Below are positions 54,159-62,395 of a stretch of DNA of 64,000 bases, piece after piece (within the stretch, counting starts at the first letter, position 1; every line of letters starts with the position of its first letter). Made by a program: the position numbers and the translations under genes. The DNA lies in NCBI GenBank assembly GCA_034680345.1, contig JAXISZ010000005.1:40285-104284 (forward strand), read 5' to 3'. The notes below the pieces were generated by a model. That model worked only from the letters and a program-made list of their open reading frames with translations, searched no databases and was not told the DNA's origin. The DNA comes from SXZD01 sp034680345 (lineage in GTDB: Bacteria; Pseudomonadota; Gammaproteobacteria; Burkholderiales; Burkholderiaceae_B).

Positions 54159-56429
54159 TTATACCCTCTCCGCCACATCTGCAGACCACTGCGCTAGCTC
54201 TTCGGCACGGCGCGCTTGAGCTTGATACAATTTAAAGTAAGGGCCTTGTTGGTTCATTAAAACTTCGTGCGAACCCTCTTCAACAATTTCCCCACGCTCT
54301 AAAACCACCAAACGATTTGCCTTTCTTAAAGTGCTTAGACGGTGAGCAATAGCAATTGTTGTTCGGCCCTTTGTTAAATTGTCCAAAGCTTTCTGAATTT
54401 CCTTCTCTGTGGTGGTGTCAACAGATGATGTTGCCTCATCAAGAACCAAAATTTCAGGGTCAATTAACAGCGCTCGCGCAATTGAAATGCGTTGCCTTTC
54501 TCCACCCGATAAAGACTGCCCCCGCTCGCCAACCAATGAATCGTAACCTAACGGCAAGCGCAAAATAAAATCATGTGCGTGCGCTGCCCGAGCAGCCGCT
54601 ACAATTTCTTCACGGGTGGCCAGGGGTTTTCCATAGGCAATATTTTCAGCAATTGTGCCAAAAAACAAAAAAGGTTCTTGCAGCACCAAGCCAAAATGGC
54701 GTCGAAAATCAGCCAAACCTATGCTGCGTATATCTCGACCATCCAATAAAATACTGCCTTCAGAGACATCATAAAAACGACAAATCAAGTTCACCAAAGT
54801 ACTTTTTCCAGACCCACTGTGCCCTACCAAACCAATCATTTCTCCAGGCTCAATCGACAAATTTAAGTCTTTAATAACAGACCGGCTACCATAGCGAAAA
54901 CCTACACGTTGCAAGCGAATCTGACCGCGCACTGCGTTTACAGGTGCTGCGTTTGCAGGATCAGGAACACTTGAGACATGGTCCAAAATTTCAAAAATAC
55001 GCTTTGCACCAGCCGCTGCCTTTTGAGTAACAGAAACAATCCGACTCATGGAGTCCAAACGCGTATAAAACCGCCCAATATAGGCCAAAAAAGCAGTTAA
55101 AACACCAACAGTAATGCTATTTGAAGCAATTAACCAAATACCACACCCCCACACCACCAACAAACCTATTTCGGTTAAAAAAGTAACAGTTGGAGAAAAC
55201 AAAGACCAAACACGATTTACTTTGTCATTGACATGTAAATTATTACGATTAGCCCCCCGAAAACGAGAAGCTTCACGATTTTCTTGATTAAATGCCTTAA
55301 CCACACGAATGCCTGGTATAGTGTCAGCCAATACGTTGGTTACTTCAGACCATATGCGATCAATTTTTTCAAAACCGTGCCGTAAACGATCTCGAACGGA
55401 ATGAATTAACCAAGCAATCAGCGGTAACGGCAACAAAGTCACCAAGGCCAAGATTGGGTTAATTGATACTAAAATAGCCCCAGTCATAATAATCATTAAA
55501 ACATCAGTGGCAAAATCTAATAAGTGCAAAGATAAAAAAACACAAATACGGTCGGTTTCACTACCAATACGGGCCATTAAGTCCCCGGTTCGCTTGCCAC
55601 CAAAATATTGCAACGATAACTTTAACAAATGCTCATAAGTTGTGGTTCGTAAATCGGCGCCAATACGTTCACTAACCAAAGCCAAAATATAGGTTTTTGC
55701 CCACCCCAGAACCCAGGCAAGCAAGGCAGCCGCCAACAAGCCTCCCAAATACACTTTAACTAAATCTAGGTTGATTGGCTGTCCATTTTGAAAAGGAATT
55801 AACACCTGATCCATTAGAGGCATGGTTAAATAAGGCGGTACCATCGCTGCTGATGTAGCTGCCAACGTCAAGAAAAAACCAAAAAATAACGGCAAGCGAT
55901 ATGGCTTAGCAAAACGCCATAAACGCAAAAGAGACCATGTGGGACTACCGTGCGAGACAACCACTGCTGCATCGCTGGCAAAGCCTGCGATATTTTCTTG
56001 ATGCAAGCTATCTTGCATACTGTCTTGCAAAATCTGTGTTAAAGCATCGTCATTATTTAGTAACATCTCAAAGGCTTTAACTAAAGCCAAGGCCTGTAAA
56101 TTTTGGCCCAAAGTAAAACGCACCGTGGCTTGCAAACAACCTTTCTCTAAAATTGCAATTGCCCCAACACCTGCATGGTCGGTATGTACCAACTGTAAAT
56201 TAAGCGCTATAGGCCATGAGTGTACTGATGCAACTGCTGTATTGGTTTGCGCAAGACCACTGGCGTACAGTAAGCGCTCAGAGGTTAAGACCAATTCACC
56301 AGAGACAAATTGCAAGCGATCATCTAAATCTGTGGTTAAGCGCGCCAATATTTTTTCGCCAAGCAATAAAGGGACTGATTGATCATTAATCTGTGCTACA
56401 TCGGGCGACTGATCGCGCTGACTTCTCAT
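54159..56429 (-). CDS. Cyanophycin-associated ABC transporter (fused permease/ATPase)
   Basis: A 756-residue half-transporter. Residues 1-140 form an N-terminal soluble domain, PH-like by pattern (LVLTSERLLYASG), that ordinary exporters lack. A six-helix exporter-type membrane domain follows (about 170-450), with RTTTYEHLLKLSLQYFGGKRTGDLMARIG. The ATPase has Walker A GHSGSGKST (about 535), signature LSGGERQRISIARALL (about 636) and Walker B ILVLDEATSSVD (about 658). It is coupled to the DUF1854 gene and divergent from the cyanophycin synthetases. The substrate is unknown. Confidence 0.86.
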   Translation of the reverse strand: MRSQRDQSPDVAQINDQSVPLLLGEKILARLTTDLDDRLQFVSGELVLTSERLLYASGLAQTNTAVASVHSWPIALNLQLVHTDHAGVGAIAILEKGCLQATVRFTLGQNLQALALVKAFEMLLNNDDALTQILQDSMQDSLHQENIAGFASDAAVVVSHGSPTWSLLRLWRFAKPYRLPLFFGFFLTLAATSAAMVPPYLTMPLMDQVLIPFQNGQPINLDLVKVYLGGLLAAALLAWVLGWAKTYILALVSERIGADLRTTTYEHLLKLSLQYFGGKRTGDLMARIGSETDRICVFLSLHLLDFATDVLMIIMTGAILVSINPILALVTLLPLPLIAWLIHSVRDRLRHGFEKIDRIWSEVTNVLADTIPGIRVVKAFNQENREASRFRGANRNNLHVNDKVNRVWSLFSPTVTFLTEIGLLVVWGCGIWLIASNSITVGVLTAFLAYIGRFYTRLDSMSRIVSVTQKAAAGAKRIFEILDHVSSVPDPANAAPVNAVRGQIRLQRVGFRYGSRSVIKDLNLSIEPGEMIGLVGHSGSGKSTLVNLICRFYDVSEGSILLDGRDIRSIGLADFRRHFGLVLQEPFLFFGTIAENIAYGKPLATREEIVAAARAAHAHDFILRLPLGYDSLVGERGQSLSGGERQRISIARALLIDPEILVLDEATSSVDTTTEKEIQKALDNLTKGRTTIAIAHRLSTLRKANRLVVLERGEIVEEGSHEVLMNQQGPYFKLYQAQARRAEELAQWSADVAERV

Positions 56430-56562
56430 ATTTATTCACATTCACAATAAAAACTCAAAAAAATAGACGTCAACCAAACAACCTGAGAACAGTTATATGA
56501 AATAACCAAAGGCTGCTTTTTACAAAGGCCAACAAACAAAAGGATACAAAGTTATACACCCC

Positions 56563-58695
56563 ATGACTACAAACCACAAAACCATCAAATTCGTTGACAT
56601 CCATCATATTAAAGGTCCAAATATGTGGACCTATGGCCCTGTCCTTGAAGCTTGGGTCGATATTGGCCAACTAGAGGACTACCCTTCCAATACCATACCG
56701 GGTTTTGCACAACGTCTTGAAAAATGGCTTCCTGGCCTAATAGAGCACCGTTGCTCAATAGGTACAAGGGGTGGTTTTCTACAACGTCTTCACACTGGCA
56801 CCTGGCCTGCTCATATTTTGGAGCACGTCTGTCTTGAGCTCCAAAGCCTAGCCGGACTACCTGGAGGCTTTGGTCGTGCTCGCGAAACATCTGTTCGTGG
56901 ATTATACAAAGTGATTGTCAATGCCTGGCATGAAGATGTCACTCGTCTAGCATTAACCACAGCCCGCGACCTTGTGATGGCAGCCATTGAAAACACCTCT
57001 TTTGACCTCAACACAGCAGTTGAAGCGCTTAAAGACCTTACGGATGACAAATGCTTAGGGCCAAGTACTGCATGCATTGTTGAAGCCGCAGAAAAACGAA
57101 TGATTCCACATATTCGTCTTACCGATGGTAATTTGGTGCAATTGGGTTACGGAGCTGCGTCGCGCCGCATCTGGACAGCTGAGACTGATCACACCAGCGC
57201 CATTGCTGAAACCATCTCACGCGACAAAGACCTCACCAAAACCTTATTATCCCAAGTTGGCTTACCTGTTCCTGAAGGGCGCTCGGTCAATAGCCCACAG
57301 GATGCCTGGGACGCGGCCCAAGACATTGGTTTACCCGTTGTAGTCAAACCAATTGATGCCAACCACGGCCGTGGCGTTTTTATCAATTTATCTACTGAAG
57401 AACAAATTGCTAAAGCGTACACCGTAGCAGTACAAGAAGGCAGCGGTGTCATTGTCGAACGATTTATTCGCGGCAACGAACATCGATTATTGGTGGTTGG
57501 GGGTAAATTCATCGCGGCAGCGCGGGGTGAAAGTGCTGTTATTCATGGCGATGGTAAACAAACCATCTTAGAACTGATTGAAAGTCAACTCAACAGCGAC
57601 CCACGCCGTGGTCATACAGAAGATCACCCATTAAACCCTATTCGTATTGATTCAGCGGCCGAACTTGAAATTCAACGGCAAGGTTTTACTCCCCATAGTG
57701 TTCCTCCTAAAAATCTTGAAGTGTTGATACAACGCAATGGTAATGTTGCCATAGATGCAACCCATCTTGTACACCCCGAAATTGCAGCCGCGGTAGAATT
57801 GGCAGCCAATGTGGTTGGACTTGATATTGCAGGCATTGACATGGTCAATGAAGACATTTCCAAGCCGCTATCAGACACACGAGGTGCAATTGTAGAAGTC
57901 AATGCAGGGCCTGGTTTATTAATGCACCTTAAACCAGCAGAAGGGCAAGCGCAACCCGTTGGCAAAGCCATAGTAGACCACCTTTTCCCCAAAAACCAAA
58001 ATGGACGCATACCTGTCATTGGAGTATGTGGGGTAGACCATCTTACAGCCACCAGTCAATTAATTGCCAAGGGGCTGCGTAAACAGTTTAATCTGGTGGG
58101 GCTGTCCTGTAGCCAAGGTATTTACCTAAACGATTGGCCCATCGAACAAACAAATAGTGCTCACTGGGATGGTGGTCGCCGCATTTTGCTTAATCGTTCA
58201 GTGCAAGCCGCGGTCATTGAAAACAAGCACAATCAAATTGTCACAGAAGGGTTGGCTTACGATCGATGCCAAGTTGGTATTGTTACCAATGCGCCAACTT
58301 CGGCGCTCATTCCAGAGCGCCACATTGAAGATGAAGACAAATTATTTACAGTCATTAGAACTCAAGTTGACGTTGTTCTCAAAACTGGATGTGCTGTTTT
58401 AAATGCCGACGATAAACTGGTATTAGATATGCATGACCTCTGCGACGGTGAAGTCATTTTTTTCAGTCAAAACAAACAAAACCCTGAAATTCAAAACCAC
58501 ATAACCAAAGGCAAGCGCGCGCTGATTTTCTCCAACAATGAAATAGAATTTTTTGATGGCGCAAAAGCATCAAAAAAAATTGAATTAAAAGAAAATACTC
58601 AAATGCCTGTTGCTTATTTGGCAGCTGCTGGCGCTCTATGGTTCATGGGCATATCACACCAAGACATTGCACATGCAATAAATGCAACGAATTAA
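56563..58695 (+). CDS. CphA2-like cyanophycin synthetase with inactive-looking Mur domain
   Basis: 710 residues. The N-terminal domain (about 1-160) and ATP-grasp domain (about 215-480, e.g. KDLTKTLLSQVGLPVPEG, VVKPIDANHGRGVFIN, AIVEVNAGPGLLMHLKP) match CphA. In the following Mur-ligase-like part, the P-loop position (490-497) reads GVDHLTAT where the partner gene has TGTNGKTT. The ETARGG and DHLG motifs are also gone, and the C-terminal domain is shortened by about 160 residues. It probably uses only the ATP-grasp site. The next gene is full-length cphA, 10 bp away. Confidence 0.88.
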   Translation: MTTNHKTIKFVDIHHIKGPNMWTYGPVLEAWVDIGQLEDYPSNTIPGFAQRLEKWLPGLIEHRCSIGTRGGFLQRLHTGTWPAHILEHVCLELQSLAGLPGGFGRARETSVRGLYKVIVNAWHEDVTRLALTTARDLVMAAIENTSFDLNTAVEALKDLTDDKCLGPSTACIVEAAEKRMIPHIRLTDGNLVQLGYGAASRRIWTAETDHTSAIAETISRDKDLTKTLLSQVGLPVPEGRSVNSPQDAWDAAQDIGLPVVVKPIDANHGRGVFINLSTEEQIAKAYTVAVQEGSGVIVERFIRGNEHRLLVVGGKFIAAARGESAVIHGDGKQTILELIESQLNSDPRRGHTEDHPLNPIRIDSAAELEIQRQGFTPHSVPPKNLEVLIQRNGNVAIDATHLVHPEIAAAVELAANVVGLDIAGIDMVNEDISKPLSDTRGAIVEVNAGPGLLMHLKPAEGQAQPVGKAIVDHLFPKNQNGRIPVIGVCGVDHLTATSQLIAKGLRKQFNLVGLSCSQGIYLNDWPIEQTNSAHWDGGRRILLNRSVQAAVIENKHNQIVTEGLAYDRCQVGIVTNAPTSALIPERHIEDEDKLFTVIRTQVDVVLKTGCAVLNADDKLVLDMHDLCDGEVIFFSQNKQNPEIQNHITKGKRALIFSNNEIEFFDGAKASKKIELKENTQMPVAYLAAAGALWFMGISHQDIAHAINATN

Positions 58696-58705
58696 GGATT
58701 TTTTA

Positions 58706-61318
58706 ATGAACATAGAACGCATTAAGGCACTGCGCGGCCCTAACTTATGGAGTCGATTCACCAGTGTTGAAACCACTGTAGAAAAACATTCTGATGACAT
58801 TGTCCTCCATCATAACCACCATGTGGTATCTGCTTGTCGAAAATATCTACCCCAGCTGGGTGAATTACCTTATCACTACCACTTACCAAATAAACACACC
58901 GAACATCATTTAAATCTTGCCACACCCCAAAACTTACATTTAGCACATCTACTGGCGGCTGTAACGCTTGAAATTCAACGTGCAGCCGGGTGTCCTGTCA
59001 CATTTAGCCATACCCATTTAACCAAAGATCAAAAAGCTTACATAGTTGTTGTGCAATACACAGAAGAAAAAGTGGGGCGCCTTGCAATCGAATACGCCAA
59101 CTTATTAATTAATGCACTACTTCGGGGGGAAACCTACGATTTAACAACAGCAATCAAACAACTGTCTGATCTTGACGAAGATATACGCCTTGGACCAAGC
59201 ACGGGTTCAATTGTACAGGCCGCTGTGCGTAGGGAAATTCCTTTTCGGCGTTTAACCGAAGGCAGCATGGTCCAATTTGGATACGGATCAAAACAAAAAC
59301 GAATTTTAGCCGCTGAAAGCAGCAACACCAGCGCAATTGCAGAATCTATAGCACAAGACAAAGAACTCACCAAAAAATTGCTGCACGCGGCAGGTGTTCC
59401 TGTTCCACAAGGTCGCCCTGTCAATAGTGCTGAAGACGCTTGGCTAGCCGCCTTGGAAATTGGTTTTCCTGTAGCAATAAAACCACGCGATGGCAATCAA
59501 GGCAAAGGTATTTCAATTAATTTAAAAACTCCAGACCAATTAAAACACGCTTACAACTTAGCGTATGAAGTTAGTGCTGATGTGATTGTGGAGCGCAATC
59601 TTACTGGCGATGACTATCGACTTCTCGTGGTGGGCGACCAACTGGTGGCTGTAGCGCGTCGAGACCCCGCTCATGTGATTGGTGACGGTATTCATAATAT
59701 TGCGCAATTGGTTGATATAACAAATCAAGACCCCAGACGCAGTAATGGACACGCCACCTCGTTAACTAAAATTCGTTTAGATGAAATAGCGGCTGCCACA
59801 CTAAAAAAACAAAAAGTCAACACCAGCCATGTTCCAAAACCAGGGCAAAAAATTGTCTTGCGTGACAATGCAAACCTAAGTACAGGGGGCACAGCGACCG
59901 ATGTGACGGATCATGTTCATCCAAACATTGCGCAAGCTGCTATAACAGCGGTTCAAATGGTAGGGTTGGATATTGCTGGGGTAGATTTGGTTTGTCAGCA
60001 TATCAATAAACCATTACAAGAGCAAGGCGGCGGTATTGTTGAAATCAATGCCGCCCCTGGTTTGCGCATGCATTTGGACCCTTCATATGGTCCAGCTCGC
60101 GACGTTGGACAAGCCATTATCAACAACATGTTCCCATCTACTGCAAATGGGCGCATTCCGATGGTGGCGGTGACTGGAACGAATGGTAAAACAACAACCG
60201 TTCGTCTAACAGCTCATTTGTTAGCACAAAGCGGATTACAAACCGGCTGGACCTGCTCCGATGGCATTTACATGCAAGGCAAACGGATAGATACGGGTGA
60301 CTGCAGCGGTCCTAAAAGCGCACGCAATTTACTGGCACATCCACATCTAGAGGCTGCTGTTTTAGAAACGGCACGTGGCGGCATCCTTCGAGAAGGACTC
60401 GGATTTGATCGCTGTGATATAGCAATTATCACCAACATTGGCATGGGAGACCACCTCGGACTAAATCACATCAACACGGCTGAGGAACTTGCTGCGGTCA
60501 AACAGGTGATCGTGGAAAGTGTAAATAATCAAGGGATTGCTATTTTAAATGCTGAAGACCCATTAACGCTTAGAATGGCACAATATTGCCCTGGTGAGGT
60601 GTTACTGTTTGCTCAAAACAGCAATAACCTCGCTTTAATGAAGCACAGAAACGCTGGCCACCGTGTAGCATATCGCACAGAACAATACATTGAACTTGCT
60701 CATGGGCATAGCGTTGCAATGCGTTTTAATTTATCAAACATACCTCTGACCAATAACGGCACATTGCATTTTCAAGTTGAAAATGCAATGTGCGCTATTT
60801 CAGCAGCTTGGGTTTTAGGTATTGCAAAAGAGAAAATTCAACAAGGGCTGAGTCACTTTATCAGTGACAGTACAACAGCACCAGGTCGCTTTAATCTATT
60901 CAAACATCGTGGAGCAACAGTGATTGCCGACTATGGCCATAACCCAGATGCAATGCTGGCTTTAGTTAAATCGATTGAGTCTATTCCAGCCAAACAACGA
61001 TTGGCTGTTATCAGCGGTGCTGGTGACAGACGCAACCAAGACTTATCCTTACAAACCCAAATACTGGGAAACACTTTCGACACAATTATTCTGTACGAAG
61101 ATGCTTGTAACCGTGGGCGTGAAACCGGTGAAGTTCTGCAATTGTTGCGAGATGGATTAAAAAATGTAAAAAAAACAAATCAAGTACATGAAATAATAGG
61201 AGAGTTTACTGCAATTAATTTTGCACTAAAAAATCTAAATGAAGGCGATTTGTGTTTAATCTTAATTGACCAAGTAGATGCCGCCCTAGAACATTTAAAA
61301 ACCAACTGTACAGATTAA
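58706..61318 (+). CDS. cphA: Cyanophycin synthetase
   Basis: 870 residues from the ATG at 58706 (AAGGA 8 nt upstream). It makes the Asp-Arg storage polymer cyanophycin, non-ribosomally. An N-terminal domain (about 1-160) precedes ATP-grasp (about 215-480, VPVPQGRPVNSAEDAW, VAIKPRDGNQGKGISIN, GIVEINAAPGLRMHL) for Asp addition. A Mur-ligase domain follows, with the intact P-loop TGTNGKTT (490-497), ETARGGILREGLGFD and GMGDHLG, and a C-terminal Mur domain (APGRFNLF, DYGHNPDAM, SGAGDRR) for Arg addition. It is in an operon with the CphA2-like gene upstream and the hydrolase 4 bp downstream. Confidence 0.95.
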   Translation: MNIERIKALRGPNLWSRFTSVETTVEKHSDDIVLHHNHHVVSACRKYLPQLGELPYHYHLPNKHTEHHLNLATPQNLHLAHLLAAVTLEIQRAAGCPVTFSHTHLTKDQKAYIVVVQYTEEKVGRLAIEYANLLINALLRGETYDLTTAIKQLSDLDEDIRLGPSTGSIVQAAVRREIPFRRLTEGSMVQFGYGSKQKRILAAESSNTSAIAESIAQDKELTKKLLHAAGVPVPQGRPVNSAEDAWLAALEIGFPVAIKPRDGNQGKGISINLKTPDQLKHAYNLAYEVSADVIVERNLTGDDYRLLVVGDQLVAVARRDPAHVIGDGIHNIAQLVDITNQDPRRSNGHATSLTKIRLDEIAAATLKKQKVNTSHVPKPGQKIVLRDNANLSTGGTATDVTDHVHPNIAQAAITAVQMVGLDIAGVDLVCQHINKPLQEQGGGIVEINAAPGLRMHLDPSYGPARDVGQAIINNMFPSTANGRIPMVAVTGTNGKTTTVRLTAHLLAQSGLQTGWTCSDGIYMQGKRIDTGDCSGPKSARNLLAHPHLEAAVLETARGGILREGLGFDRCDIAIITNIGMGDHLGLNHINTAEELAAVKQVIVESVNNQGIAILNAEDPLTLRMAQYCPGEVLLFAQNSNNLALMKHRNAGHRVAYRTEQYIELAHGHSVAMRFNLSNIPLTNNGTLHFQVENAMCAISAAWVLGIAKEKIQQGLSHFISDSTTAPGRFNLFKHRGATVIADYGHNPDAMLALVKSIESIPAKQRLAVISGAGDRRNQDLSLQTQILGNTFDTIILYEDACNRGRETGEVLQLLRDGLKNVKKTNQVHEIIGEFTAINFALKNLNEGDLCLILIDQVDAALEHLKTNCTD

Positions 61319-61322
61319 AAAA

Positions 61323-62219
61323 ATGCACTGGTTAAAAAAACGCTTGACCACCTTATCTCCTCTATTACTAACAAGTGCTTGCACGTCTGTAGACGTTTTG
61401 AATGTATTAAGCGGTTTATCTTCCTACCACGCGCAAAAAAATATCAATTATGGAAACGGGTCTAGACAACAATTGGATATCTATTATCCAAAACACATGA
61501 TCAGTCAGATTGAAAAAGAAAATGTCCTTACTATCAAAAATAGCAGACCTGTTATTATTTTTTTATACGGTGGTAGCTGGAATCGTGGACAACGAAAAGA
61601 CTATGCATTTATTGGACATGCATTAGCCAGCAAAGGTTTTATAACGATAATACCTGATTATAGGTTGTATCCAGAAGCAAGATATCCTGATTTTTTACAA
61701 GACAATGCAGCCGCGGTGACCTGGGTCGTAAAAAATTTAGAACAACAAGGTGGCGATACAAAAAATATATTTATCATGGGACATAGCGCAGGTGCCTATA
61801 ACGCCGCTATGCTTGCATTAGACAAGCGATGGTTGGCACAATACAATCTGAACACCAACATATTCAAAGGATGGATTGGAATTTCTGGGCCCTATGACTT
61901 CTATCCAGTTCAAAATCCAGATGTAAGACCTGTTTTTTTTCATCCCAACTATCCAGAAAAAAGCCAACCGATGGAATTCATCAATAACAAATCAATTGCA
62001 AGTTTTTTAGCCACAAGCCCACAAGATGATTTAATAGACGAGCAACGTAATACCATAGCTATGGCTAAAAAATTACAACGCGAAGGCACAATAAACACGT
62101 TAAAAGTTTATGATACAGTAGATCACATTAGCATTATCGCAAGTATAGCTTGGCCATTGCGGTTTAAATCCCCCCTTTTAAGTGATATTGAAAAATTTAT
62201 AATAGAGCAAAGCACTTAA
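61323..62219 (+). CDS. Alpha/beta-hydrolase lipoprotein (esterase-like)
   Basis: 298 residues. The signal sequence ends in a lipobox LLTSAC (Cys20), so it is a predicted lipoprotein outside the cytoplasm. The hydrolase core has VIIFLYGGSWNRGQR (an HGG-like oxyanion region with YGG), PDYRLYPEARYPDFLQD, the nucleophile elbow GHSAGA (Ser155), a likely Asp in TSPQDDLID and a His in VDHISII. It resembles carboxylesterase/Est families. It starts 4 bp after cphA, in the same operon. A role in cyanophycin turnover is not supported by its location, since the polymer is cytoplasmic. Confidence 0.84.
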   Translation: MHWLKKRLTTLSPLLLTSACTSVDVLNVLSGLSSYHAQKNINYGNGSRQQLDIYYPKHMISQIEKENVLTIKNSRPVIIFLYGGSWNRGQRKDYAFIGHALASKGFITIIPDYRLYPEARYPDFLQDNAAAVTWVVKNLEQQGGDTKNIFIMGHSAGAYNAAMLALDKRWLAQYNLNTNIFKGWIGISGPYDFYPVQNPDVRPVFFHPNYPEKSQPMEFINNKSIASFLATSPQDDLIDEQRNTIAMAKKLQREGTINTLKVYDTVDHISIIASIAWPLRFKSPLLSDIEKFIIEQST

Positions 62220-62395
62220 GCACCACAAACACCGAATAAACTCAACTTTTCAAATGGCTGCAAGCCCTCAATAAAACTCTCTTGAACATCACTATAAATT
62301 TCTTGCATCCGTCAGATTAAGTCTAACCCAATAAACACAAACCCCCTTCAAAGGCTAAACCCTTAAACACTAAAGATTAGCCTGAAAAGCCAAGC

